DNA of 6,867 bases from an uncultured Clostridia bacterium. GTDB lineage: Bacteria; Bacillota_A; Clostridia; TANB77; CAG-508. The position numbers and the translations under genes were made by a program. The notes under the pieces were generated by a model. It worked only from the letters and a program-made list of their open reading frames with translations, was not told the DNA's origin and did no database searches. The stretch covers positions 1-6,867 of the forward strand of contig CANPZA010000080.1 in the NCBI GenBank assembly GCA_947588915.1, in the 5' to 3' direction. Position 1 is the first letter of the stretch; every line of letters begins with the position of its first letter. Below, in pieces: positions 1 to 4,110 of this stretch.

Positions 1-20
1 TTGGAATATAAAAATGTACA

Positions 21-56
21 TTTTCTTACATTTTTATTTTCAAATTTTCTTACATT
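21..56. repeat. 12-bp direct repeat TTTTCTTACATT (two copies)
   Basis: Identical 12-mers lie at 21-32 and 45-56, 24 bp apart, just past the end of the leftward operon. A 14-bp palindrome, AAAATGTACATTTT, at 12-25 precedes and overlaps them. On the minus strand the palindrome is followed by a short T run, so it might weakly terminate the operon. Very AT-rich sequence makes chance similarity possible. Confidence 0.4.
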
Positions 57-68
57 CCTATTTTATCA

Positions 69-287
69 TTAACACCTGAAGCAAAAGTCAATATTTATAT
101 ATTCTTCATAAGGGTATTTTTCTTCATATTCTTTTTTAGATAAGCTTGTATATTGTCTTTTTACTCTGCGACCTTGTAATATTTCAATAAATAAGTATTT
201 GCCATCGTCTGTTGGTACAATTCCCCTGATTCTGTGATTTCTTGTTTTATCGATATCCATTCCCATTTTTACAAATTTAATTTTCAT
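69..287 (-). CDS. Small protein of unknown function, 72 aa, last gene of the leftward operon
   Basis: I do not recognise this protein. The frame is open further upstream to a TTG at 356, but the internal ATG at 287 has a good ribosome binding site (AAAGGTGG, 5 nt spacing), and the longer version would overlap the end of the preceding gene, so I use 287. The product is basic and soluble. It has a probable beta-rich middle (GKYLFIEILQG near residues 30-40) and a tail rich in Glu and Tyr that ends in Phe-Cys-Phe-Arg-Cys. No transmembrane segment is seen. It follows the 54-residue gene with a gap of about 58 bp and is probably co-transcribed with it. Small proteins like this are typical of phage accessory operons; no function can be assigned. 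Confidence 0.72.
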   Translation of the reverse strand: MKIKFVKMGMDIDKTRNHRIRGIVPTDDGKYLFIEILQGRRVKRQYTSLSKKEYEEKYPYEEYINIDFCFRC

Positions 288-345
288 TTTTACCACCTTT
301 TTAACCTTTCTATTTTTAATATATTGACTTATGATAGTGTTATCT

Positions 346-510
346 TTATGCTTCAATTTCCTTTACAATCTTATAATTTGCTAGTTTTATATTTTCATTG
401 CCCCATATTTTTTGGTCAATTTCTTTTACATCTTCTAACAGTTGTTTTGCTTTTTCTAATGTATTTGTTGATGCTTGCCAAATATTATTATCATCTAATA
501 TTAAATACAT
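346..510 (-). CDS. Small acidic-basic helical protein, 54 aa, unknown function
   Basis: This frame starts at ATG 510, preceded by a strong AAAGGAGG site with 9 nt spacing, and ends at TAA 346-348. The protein begins MYLILDDNNIWQAS and then becomes mostly helical and charged (LEKAKQLLEDVKEID, then IKLANYKIVKEIEA). The ribosome binding site lies inside the last codons of the upstream coiled-coil gene, whose stop is only 1 nt before this ATG, so translation is likely coupled. The N-terminus resembles a short beta-strand plus turn, and the rest one or two helices. I recognise no family. The start is well supported by the ribosome binding site and tight packing. Confidence 0.7.
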   Translation of the reverse strand: MYLILDDNNIWQASTNTLEKAKQLLEDVKEIDQKIWGNENIKLANYKIVKEIEA

Positions 511-511
511 T

Positions 512-886
512 TTATACAACCTCCTTTTTGTGACTTTCGCATAATTTGTTATATTTCATAGCTTTTAATAGCATTGCTACAGTACTTTTAATAAATTTTA
601 TATCAATATTACCTTTTTTATTTAATGCCTTTTGTAAATATTCTAATTGTTCTATGCTTTCAAGTGGTGTAGTATATGCTTTTTGTTGTTGATTTTCTAA
701 TTCTTTAATTCTTTCTTGTGATTTTTTATTCTCCTCATACCAATGTTTGAACCAATACTCATTATAATTATTGTTACTATTAGCCCAAAACAACTTATTT
801 TCTAATTTTTTGTTTTGCTCCTTCAATTCTTCATTTTCCTTTATAATTTCCTTTAATATATCTATTTTATTTTCTTTATTATTCAT
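512..886 (-). CDS. Coiled-coil protein, 124 aa, phage-type hypothetical
   Basis: The frame starts at ATG 886, behind AGGAGG with 8 nt spacing. Residues about 5-35 (IDILKEIIKENEELKEQNKKLENKL) and 48-68 (WYEENKKSQERIKELENQQQK) are strongly heptad-like, so a long coiled coil is expected. The C-terminal third, from about residue 75, forms a separate helical part with a Leu-rich stretch (STVAMLLKAMKYNKLCES). There is no signal peptide, membrane segment or catalytic motif. The last codons contain the ribosome binding site of the next gene. A leader of about 108 bp separates it from the membrane-protein gene upstream; it contains small hairpins but no clear terminator, so both genes are probably on one transcript. 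Function unknown; a structural or scaffold-like role is only a guess. Confidence 0.75.
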   Translation of the reverse strand: MNNKENKIDILKEIIKENEELKEQNKKLENKLFWANSNNNYNEYWFKHWYEENKKSQERIKELENQQQKAYTTPLESIEQLEYLQKALNKKGNIDIKFIKSTVAMLLKAMKYNKLCESHKKEVV

Positions 887-994
887 TTTCTTTTCCTCCT
901 AAAAACTTTATTTTACAAAGTCCTTTCAAGGTATTTGTTTTGACTTATTTTATAGGATAGGGGAACAAGTCCCCATTTCCTCCCATTGTTTGAC

Positions 995-1156
995 TTATGA
1001 TAGCGTGAAAAGTTTTTTGTTAATCCACTTGTACAAGTTGAAATGAAATACTCTATAGCTTATTAACTGAATGATTAGGAATATCCCAAATCCTGCAAGT
1101 GCGTAGAATGTAAATAAGCCTAAGTCGAAAAATAATAAAATCAAGTTGTCTAACAT
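995..1156 (-). CDS. Small single-pass membrane protein, 53 aa, with antisense RNA over its leader
   Basis: An upstream in-frame ATG at 1186 exists, but AAAGGAGG lies 7 nt before the ATG at 1156, so 1156 is the start. Residues about 4-34 are almost wholly hydrophobic (LILLFFDLGLFTFYALAGFGIFLII). A basic, aromatic tail follows (SYRVFHFNLYKWINKK), the usual shape of a one-helix inner-membrane protein with a cytoplasmic positive tail. It is the first gene behind the leftward promoter at 1412-1440, which leaves a leader of about 250 nt. A plus-strand transcript (about 1230-1355) is antisense to that leader. A small hydrophobic protein with an antisense RNA suggests type I toxin control, but at 53 residues it is longer than most such toxins. 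A holin-like or regulatory membrane peptide is equally possible. Confidence 0.72.
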   Translation of the reverse strand: MLDNLILLFFDLGLFTFYALAGFGIFLIIQLISYRVFHFNLYKWINKKLFTLS

Positions 1157-1194
1157 TTGCTTTTCCTCCTTTCTGAGTTTTAACAAAATACAAC

Positions 1195-1226
1195 TTGACT
1201 TTTCTATTAAAATATATTAATATAAT
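1195..1226 (+). promoter_or_regulatory. Plus-strand promoter for the leader-antisense RNA
   Basis: TTGACT at 1195-1200 is followed after 17 nt by TAATAT (1218-1223), or after 20 nt by TATAAT (1221-1226). Transcription would start near 1230 and run into the hairpins at 1280-1349. No plus-strand gene lies nearby, which argues for a non-coding product. Confidence 0.5.
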
Positions 1227-1279
1227 AATAGAGTTGATAAAAATGTGATGTGAGCAATTATATTTTGTTTAACTCTTTG

Positions 1280-1320
1280 GATATTGGAGAGGTGCGAACT
1301 CTCTAATATCGTTTTATTTT
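1280..1320 (+). terminator. Strong hairpin with T-rich tail, plus strand (first of two)
   Basis: A 12-bp stem (1280-1291 with 1299-1310, loop GTGCGAA) is followed by GTTTTATTTT. The T-rich side is only on the plus strand. In the leftward mRNA the same sequence forms an equivalent leader hairpin without a U tract. Confidence 0.6.
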
Positions 1321-1327
1321 GGTTAAG

Positions 1328-1355
1328 GTCTTTGTAGTAATACAAGGGCTTTTTC
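1328..1355 (+). terminator. Rho-independent terminator, plus strand (second of two)
   Basis: A 9-bp stem GTCTTTGTA/TACAAGGGC with loop GTAA and two G.U pairs is followed by TTTTT and then CT. It is the likely main 3' end of the antisense RNA that starts near 1230. Confidence 0.7.
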
Positions 1356-1411
1356 TACTTTTCCAATAACACCATTTTACTTGTTTTTACTCTTTCCCTT
1401 AACTTAATTAT

Positions 1412-1440
1412 ATTATAGCATAATGTATATACATTGTCAA
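1412..1440 (-). promoter_or_regulatory. Consensus leftward promoter with palindromic operator (copy 1)
   Basis: Read on the minus strand this is TTGACA (1440-1435), a 17-nt spacer and TATAAT (1417-1412), a perfect sigma-A promoter. The spacer begins with the 12-bp palindrome ATGTATATACAT (1423-1434). The 18-bp block ATGTATATACATTGTCAA recurs exactly at 1673-1690 in the promoter of the RHH gene. The RHH protein is therefore the likely repressor of this promoter, which would drive the operon 995 to 69. Confidence 0.8.
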
Positions 1441-1459
1441 TACTTTTTATAAAAATTTT

Positions 1460-1633
1460 TTAATTTTTTTGTATATATTTTTCCATGTTTTCTTTTAACC
1501 ATTCACTAAATTTTTTGTTGTTTTGTTTTAGCTTTTCATCAAAAGCATTTGCTAAAAATCTAGGAATAAAAGCCGTGTATTGTTTATTTTTTATTTGTCT
1601 GTTTTGTTGTATTTCTTTATTTGTTAGTGCCAT
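1460..1633 (-). CDS. Ribbon-helix-helix (Arc/CopG-like) transcriptional repressor, 57 aa
   Basis: Translation starts at ATG 1633, 6 nt after AAAGGAGGTG. A charged N-terminal arm (residues 1-18, Gln/Lys/Asn rich) precedes a short strand (YTAFIP, 19-24), a first helix (RFLANAFDEKLKQNN, 25-39) and a second helix (KFSEWLKENMEKYIQ, 41-55). This strand-helix-helix order and the length of about 45-60 residues match the RHH fold, whose dimers bind short palindromes through paired N-terminal strands. Its promoter carries a palindrome between -35 and -10, and an identical one lies in the promoter just downstream. Autorepression plus repression of the next operon is the natural reading. CopG of pMV158-type plasmids works this way together with an antisense RNA, and a candidate antisense RNA lies at 1230-1355. 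The family call rests on pattern, not on alignment. Confidence 0.75.
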   Translation of the reverse strand: MALTNKEIQQNRQIKNKQYTAFIPRFLANAFDEKLKQNNKKFSEWLKENMEKYIQKN

Positions 1634-1660
1634 TTTTTACACCTCCTTTAAACTACTTAT

Positions 1661-1690
1661 ATTGTATCATATATGTATATACATTGTCAA
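1661..1690 (-). promoter_or_regulatory. Promoter of the RHH gene with palindromic operator (copy 2)
   Basis: On the minus strand this reads TTGACA (1690-1685), an 18-nt spacer and TACAAT (1666-1661). The palindrome ATGTATATACAT occupies 1673-1684, directly after the -35 box, in the same position as in the promoter at 1412-1440. This fits autorepression by the RHH protein, since bound dimers would block RNA polymerase. Confidence 0.75.
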
Positions 1691-1729
1691 GCATTTTATA
1701 TAAAAAAAGTGAAATATTTTTTATTATGT

Positions 1730-1758
1730 TTGACATTTTTATTATTATATAGTATAAT
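1730..1758 (+). promoter_or_regulatory. Perfect sigma-A promoter of the antitoxin RNA
   Basis: TTGACA (1730-1735), 17 nt, TATAAT (1753-1758): both boxes and the spacing match consensus exactly. The start would be near 1765. No open frame with a ribosome binding site follows before the terminator at 1848-1878, so the product is a short RNA. A very strong antitoxin promoter is usual in type I systems. Confidence 0.85.
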
Positions 1759-1764
1759 AATAAC

Positions 1765-1880
1765 AGAATAGAATTGAAAATATACTTTGTATCTATTTCC
1801 ATCTATTCGGTTTGACAATGTTTCATATGTATAAAAGGAACAAAGAAATGCTAGTGAATGCAATCACTAGTATTTTTTAT
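1765..1880 (+). ncRNA. Candidate RNAII-like type I antitoxin RNA, about 115 nt
   Basis: The RNA runs from the consensus promoter at 1730-1758 to the terminator at 1848-1878 and converges on the peptide gene at 1918-1983. It carries two segments that recur in the same order in the DNA of the peptide's start region. The segment 1810-1822 matches 1965-1977 (12 of 13, the difference still allows a G.U pair) and continues as CATATGT at 1824-1830, matching 1981-1987. The segment 1835-1844 (AAGGAACAAA) matches 2016-2025 exactly. Because the peptide mRNA comes from the other strand, these are antisense segments: one covers the AUG and first codons, the other the extreme 5' end of the mRNA. RNAII of the pAD1 par locus pairs with fst mRNA through repeats DRa and DRb in this way. 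Confidence 0.7.
1848..1878 (+). terminator. Terminator of the antitoxin RNA
   Basis: ATGCTAGTG (1848-1856) pairs with CACTAGTAT (1865-1873), nine pairs with one G.U and an 8-nt loop, followed by a run of six T. Confidence 0.85.
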
Positions 1881-1881
1881 G

Positions 1882-1910
1882 TAAAAAAATAACCCCATAT
1901 TGCTATGGGG
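1882..1910 (-). terminator. Terminator of the toxin mRNA
   Basis: The 7-bp stem CCCCATA/TATGGGG (1893-1899 with 1904-1910, 4-nt loop) is followed on the minus strand by TTATTTTTTT. It lies back to back with the antitoxin terminator, about 5-15 bp apart, so the two convergent RNAs end face to face. Confidence 0.88.
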
Positions 1911-1917
1911 CTATGTA

Positions 1918-1983
1918 CTAGTCGAACATCTTTAAGATGTATGCAATAACGACTAATACAAGTAGTTTAACAATGTTGCTCAT
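1918..1983 (-). CDS. Hydrophobic 21-aa peptide, candidate Fst-like type I toxin
   Basis: The peptide starts MSNIVKLLVLVV and ends IAYILKMFD. It has one transmembrane stretch (about residues 4-17) and a short charged end. The ATG at 1983 has AAAGGAGG with 7 nt spacing, a consensus-like promoter 46 bp upstream (2029-2057) and a strong terminator right after the stop, so this is a complete one-gene transcription unit. A convergent RNA carries sequence complementary to its start codon and mRNA 5' end. Known type I toxins of Bacillota (Fst, TxpA and BsrG classes) are small membrane peptides made from such units, usually about 30 or more residues, so this one is unusually short. Toxicity is inferred. 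It could instead be another small membrane peptide under RNA control. Confidence 0.72.
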   Translation of the reverse strand: MSNIVKLLVLVVIAYILKMFD

Positions 1984-2028
1984 ATGTTTTTCCTCCTTTC
2001 TTGCGAAATTTGGAGAAGGAACAAACAT

Positions 2029-2057
2029 ATTATACAATATATCCCATAAAATGACAA
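2029..2057 (-). promoter_or_regulatory. Promoter of the toxin mRNA
   Basis: On the minus strand: TTGTCA (2057-2052), a 17-nt spacer, TATAAT (2034-2029). Transcription would start near 2022, so the mRNA begins within the sequence complementary to antitoxin segment 1835-1844. The untranslated leader is about 40 nt. Confidence 0.8.
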
Positions 2058-2083
2058 TATAAAAAATACAACTTTTTTCTCAT

Positions 2084-2225
2084 GCGTACGCCGTAGGGAC
2101 AAAATCTTTGATTTTGGATATTCGCTAGAATACTGCTTTTATATAAGCAGGGCATAGTAGCAATATAACCGCACATGTTCATGTGCTATCAACTACACTT
2201 TCGTTTCGTTGATGGTGTTTTTCTT
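2084..2225 (+). ncRNA. Multi-hairpin segment ending in a terminator-like stem
   Basis: In order: the palindrome GCGTACGC; CAAAATC-TTT-GATTTTG, a perfect 7-bp stem; CTGCTT-TTATAT-AAGCAG, flanked by pairing GCTA/TAGC; GCACAT-GTTC-ATGTGC; and ATCAAC paired with GTTGAT, then GGTGTTTTTC. The final stem and T run are on the plus strand. A weak plus promoter may be TTGGAG (2010-2015) with TACAAT (2033-2038), 17 nt apart, overlapping the toxin promoter. The class of RNA is unknown, and it could equally be a DNA-level element. Confidence 0.35.
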
Positions 2226-2252
2226 TCTTTCAACTAATCCATAAATAGATAG

Positions 2253-2324
2253 CACTATATAAATGATATGTTATATTGCGTATATACAATATATTATATA
2301 ATAGTATTTATATATGATATAGTG
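2253..2324. repeat. AT-rich inverted repeats
   Basis: CACTATAT (2253-2260) is inverted as ATATAGTG (2317-2324), enclosing TATATTG (2272-2278) inverted as CAATATA (2287-2293). Nearly all bases between are A or T. It may be an unwinding or cruciform-prone element; low complexity limits certainty. Confidence 0.4.
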
Positions 2325-2345
2325 TTTATATTGTTATTGTTGTTA

Positions 2346-2568
2346 TTGTTACCCTCTTATAATTTTTTATATCCTACAAAAACAGTAGGAATTAATTCAT
2401 AAAATCTATTGCATTATTTATTGCATTACTTTTTTGTTTTATGATTTTATAGTGCTTGATATATCTACATTGTAGCAAATACGAATATGGTCTAATAAGT
2501 CATATATGTTATAATATACTACCCTACCCCTATGATCCAGATCATGCAGGGGGCGTTTGTTACCCTCT
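2346..2568. repeat. 12-bp direct repeat TTGTTACCCTCT
   Basis: Exact copies lie at 2346-2357 and 2557-2568. A third TACCCT core is at 2520-2525. The motif is unusual in such AT-rich DNA and may be a protein-binding site. Confidence 0.45.
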
Positions 2569-2573
2569 CAAAC
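2527..2573. other. GC-rich double hairpin
   Basis: CCCCT-ATGAT pairs with ATCAT-(GC)-AGGGG around a CCAG loop (2527-2552). GTTTG/CAAAC (2555-2559 with 2569-2573) follows. An extended -10 sequence (TGTTATAAT, 2507-2515) lies just upstream on the plus strand. It may be a replication, nick or termination structure. No U tract is seen, so a terminator is less likely. Confidence 0.4.
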
Positions 2574-2603
2574 AACCGTAAAATTTAAAAAGGTTTTATT
2601 AGC

Positions 2604-2629
2604 TGTTCACATCTGTTCAGAGGTGTTCA
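2604..2629. repeat. Three TGTTCA boxes at exact 10-bp spacing (iteron-like)
   Basis: TGTTCA occurs at 2604-2609, 2614-2619 and 2624-2629, all on the same face of the DNA helix. An extremely AT-rich stretch (about 2630-2710) follows directly. Helically phased boxes beside AT-rich DNA are typical of origins opened by an initiator, or of cooperative operators. Binding by the RepL-like protein at 3229 is a guess. Confidence 0.55.
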
Positions 2630-2738
2630 TTTTATTTTTTATGCAATATTTTTGCACGAAATATACGAAAATTTTTCTAGTTTTTATGTAATACAAGAAA
2701 ATTCATAAATTTTCTTCTGTTATTGGAGGAGAAATATC

Positions 2739-2788
2739 ATCACTATCATTATCACTATCGGCATAATTCGTATGCGGTTGTATGCGGT
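2739..2788. repeat. Two pairs of short tandem repeats
   Basis: ATCACTATC occurs at 2739-2747 and 2751-2759 (12-bp period), and TATGCGGT at 2771-2778 and 2781-2788 (10-bp period). They lie about 110-180 bp from the TGTTCA boxes and may belong to the same control or origin region. Confidence 0.45.
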
Positions 2789-2911
2789 CGCATTTTCATA
2801 TATTTTTATTTGATTTTTTATTCCAATTTTATCATTGTCAATATTGAAAGTGTTGATATAAGTGTATTTGCTTATTTGATAGAAAAATCTAAAAAAAATT
2901 AGCAATCACTA

Positions 2912-2940
2912 TTGACAAGTGCTAAAATATATGATAATAT
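2912..2940 (+). promoter_or_regulatory. Rightward promoter of the RepL operon
   Basis: TTGACA (2912-2917), 17 nt, TAATAT (2935-2940), with TATAAT also present at 2938-2943. Transcription would begin near 2947 and pass a terminator-like hairpin at 2974-3027 before reaching the gene at 3229. Confidence 0.65.
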
Positions 2941-2961
2941 AATTACAATTTAATAATAGAA

Positions 2962-3027
2962 GCTCTAGAAATTGAGCAATGTAGATAACTGGTCTAACAA
3001 ATCAGGTTTATTTGCATTGCTCTTTTT
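2962..3027 (+). terminator. Leader attenuator: terminator with competing hairpin
   Basis: GAGCAATG (2974-2981) pairs with CATTGCTC (3015-3022), followed by TTTTT. The same GAGC can instead pair with GCTC at 2962-2965, just upstream, so the two stems exclude each other. This could control readthrough into the RepL operon, or simply end a short RNA of about 80 nt. Confidence 0.6.
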
Positions 3028-3164
3028 GTTATTTATGGAATAAATACTACGAAGAAACTACTTATTTTTATAATGAGACGAAGTCGATATTATATTAAGA
3101 GGGGCGAAATTCAAAAAAACAGGGTTCAAAACTTAGAGAGAGTAAGCGTAGAAAGAAATTTCAC

Positions 3165-3183
3165 AGGTTCATGTGGTGAACCT
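3165..3183 (+). other. Hairpin in the leader of the RepL-like gene
   Basis: AGGTTCA and TGAACCT form a perfect 7-bp stem with loop TGTGG, about 45 nt before the start codon. No T run follows. It may affect translation of the gene, which lacks a normal upstream ribosome binding site, or be a protein-binding palindrome. Confidence 0.4.
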
Positions 3184-3228
3184 CGTAACAGCAAACCATT
3201 GAAATAACTAAAGTACAGCAATTCAAAA

Positions 3229-3816
3229 ATGATTTTAGGAGGAATTTATAGGAATTTAGCAATAGTGAATGTGAAAACAGGAGAAATACTTGCAGAAGAC
3301 AATGAAGGAGATTTAATAAAATACACAAAGAAAAATTCAATTGAAGCATATAAAAGAATACAAGATAGATTGATAGAAGCAAAATTAGAGCAAACGTCAG
3401 AAGATGAGAAAAAATATGAAATATGGACAATTGATAGCTTTTATAAGGGTAATACACAAGAATTAAAGAAAATTATGAATAATTTAGATGTATATGAAAA
3501 AGCATTTTTATTTTCAATAGCACCATATATAGGTTATGACGATTGTTGTATAAAATGTAGTAATAATACTGAAATGTCATTTGATAAGATAATTGAAATT
3601 TCTGGAATGAGCAAGGGCAAATTGTCAGATGTGTTACAAGAACTTATAAAAAAAGACATTTTGTATAAAGGCAAAAATAGTAGTTCATATCAATATTTTG
3701 TAAATCCTTGGCTGTTTTGTAAAGGCAATAGGATAAATAAGGTGATAAAAACAATGTTTAAGAACTATAAAATACAGATATACAAAGGAATAAAATGGAA
3801 GGATTTGAAAGGGTGA
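3229..3816 (+). CDS. RepL-like winged-helix replication/DNA-binding protein, 195 aa
   Basis: The N-terminus has a beta-rich start (IYRNLAIVNVKTGEIL, 6-21). A linker follows, then a conserved-looking core: YEIWTIDSFYKG (63-74), VYEKAFLFSIAPYIGYDDCC (88-107), a helix-turn-helix (FDKIIEISGMSKGKLSDVLQ, 118-137), and a wing leading to FVNPWLFCKGNRIN (157-170) and TMFKNYKI. This pattern, especially NPWLF-KG-RI and MFKNY, is what I know from RepL-type plasmid replication proteins of Bacillota and related phage proteins. The likely role is to bind the origin and start replication, possibly at the repeats upstream. The start is odd: nothing like a ribosome binding site precedes ATG 3229. An AGGAGG lies inside the gene (3237-3242), but using it would remove the N-terminal strand. 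It heads a ten-gene plus-strand cluster. Confidence 0.68.
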   Translation: MILGGIYRNLAIVNVKTGEILAEDNEGDLIKYTKKNSIEAYKRIQDRLIEAKLEQTSEDEKKYEIWTIDSFYKGNTQELKKIMNNLDVYEKAFLFSIAPYIGYDDCCIKCSNNTEMSFDKIIEISGMSKGKLSDVLQELIKKDILYKGKNSSSYQYFVNPWLFCKGNRINKVIKTMFKNYKIQIYKGIKWKDLKG

Positions 3817-3821
3817 TAGAT

Positions 3822-4088
3822 ATGGGGAAACGTATAAGTTTTGAAGAATTAAAGCAATATGATGTGGTTAAGTTTAATGATGGATATGATATTGTATTAG
3901 AAAAAAACAATAAATATGCTGTATTGGCAAAATATTTAAGAAATAAAGATTTGATAGATATGGAAATGGTAAAAATTGTAGCTCCAATAAAAGATTATGC
4001 TTATTTTGATTTGATTGAGAATACCGTGCAAAGGATAGATGATAAGCATTTTATAGTAAATGGTAACGATATAAAAATAATAGAATAG
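3822..4088 (+). CDS. Small phage-type protein, 88 aa, unknown function
   Basis: Two starts are possible. ATG 3795 has AAAGGA before it but overlaps the RepL-like gene by 22 nt. ATG 3822 lies 5 nt after that gene's stop and is preceded by AAAGGGTG with 6 nt spacing, so I choose it. The protein, beginning MGKRISFEELKQYDVVKFND, looks like a small beta-rich domain: YDVVKFNDGYDIVLEKNNKYAVLAKYL (about 13-40), then alternating strands to the acidic end (NDIKIIE). No catalytic motif, zinc site or membrane segment is present. It sits in the tight rightward operon and is probably translated by coupling with the upstream gene. Confidence 0.75.
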   Translation: MGKRISFEELKQYDVVKFNDGYDIVLEKNNKYAVLAKYLRNKDLIDMEMVKIVAPIKDYAYFDLIENTVQRIDDKHFIVNGNDIKIIE

Positions 4089-4110
4089 TAGATTTGAAGG
4101 AGTGAACTAG

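Larger units (their letters stand above)
1230..1355 (+). ncRNA. Candidate antisense (counter-transcribed) RNA to the leader of the leftward operon
   Basis: The RNA would be about 125 nt and has three stems: AGAGTT/AACTCT (1230-1235 with 1271-1276), a 12-bp stem at 1280-1291 with 1299-1310 (one G.U pair, loop 1292-1298), and a 9-bp stem at 1328-1336 with 1341-1349 followed by TTTTT. It is fully complementary to the untranslated leader made from the leftward promoter at 1412-1440. Plasmid copy-control RNAs and some type I antitoxins share this layout. Such an RNA could cause premature termination or block translation of the downstream membrane protein. The transcript itself is inferred from promoter and terminator. 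Confidence 0.55.
2058..3228. other. Gene-free control/origin-like region, about 1.2 kb
   Basis: I find no frame here with a credible ribosome binding site. The stretch separates the leftward operons from the rightward operon and holds nested hairpins (2084-2225), an AT-rich inverted repeat (2253-2324), a GC-rich hairpin (2527-2552), phased TGTTCA boxes (2604-2629), tandem TATGCGGT boxes (2771-2788) and a plus promoter with an attenuator (2912-3027). Phased repeats next to very AT-rich DNA, upstream of a RepL-like gene, suggest an origin or partition site. The origin role is inferred. Confidence 0.5.

Noticed and set aside
234..533. 99-codon plus-strand open frame
   Set aside because: It is antisense to two leftward genes with good ribosome binding sites; its hydrophobic look is a by-product of antisense AT-rich coding DNA.
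1485..1703. 72-codon plus-strand open frame
   Set aside because: It is antisense to the RHH gene, which has a strong ribosome binding site and promoter; no start signal is seen for the plus frame.
1810..1836. A second plus-strand promoter (TTGACA at 1812-1817, TATAAA downstream)
   Set aside because: The spacing is only 12 nt, too short for sigma-A. The resemblance is explained by the repeat that pairs with the toxin mRNA.
2720..2905. 61-codon minus-strand open frame as an intact gene
   Set aside because: It would begin at TTG without a ribosome binding site in repeat-rich DNA. It is mentioned only as part of a possible gene remnant.
3161..3457. 98-codon minus-strand open frame
   Set aside because: It lies opposite the RepL-like gene, is composed mostly of Leu/Ser/Tyr/Phe from an AT-rich antisense strand, and has no ribosome binding site.
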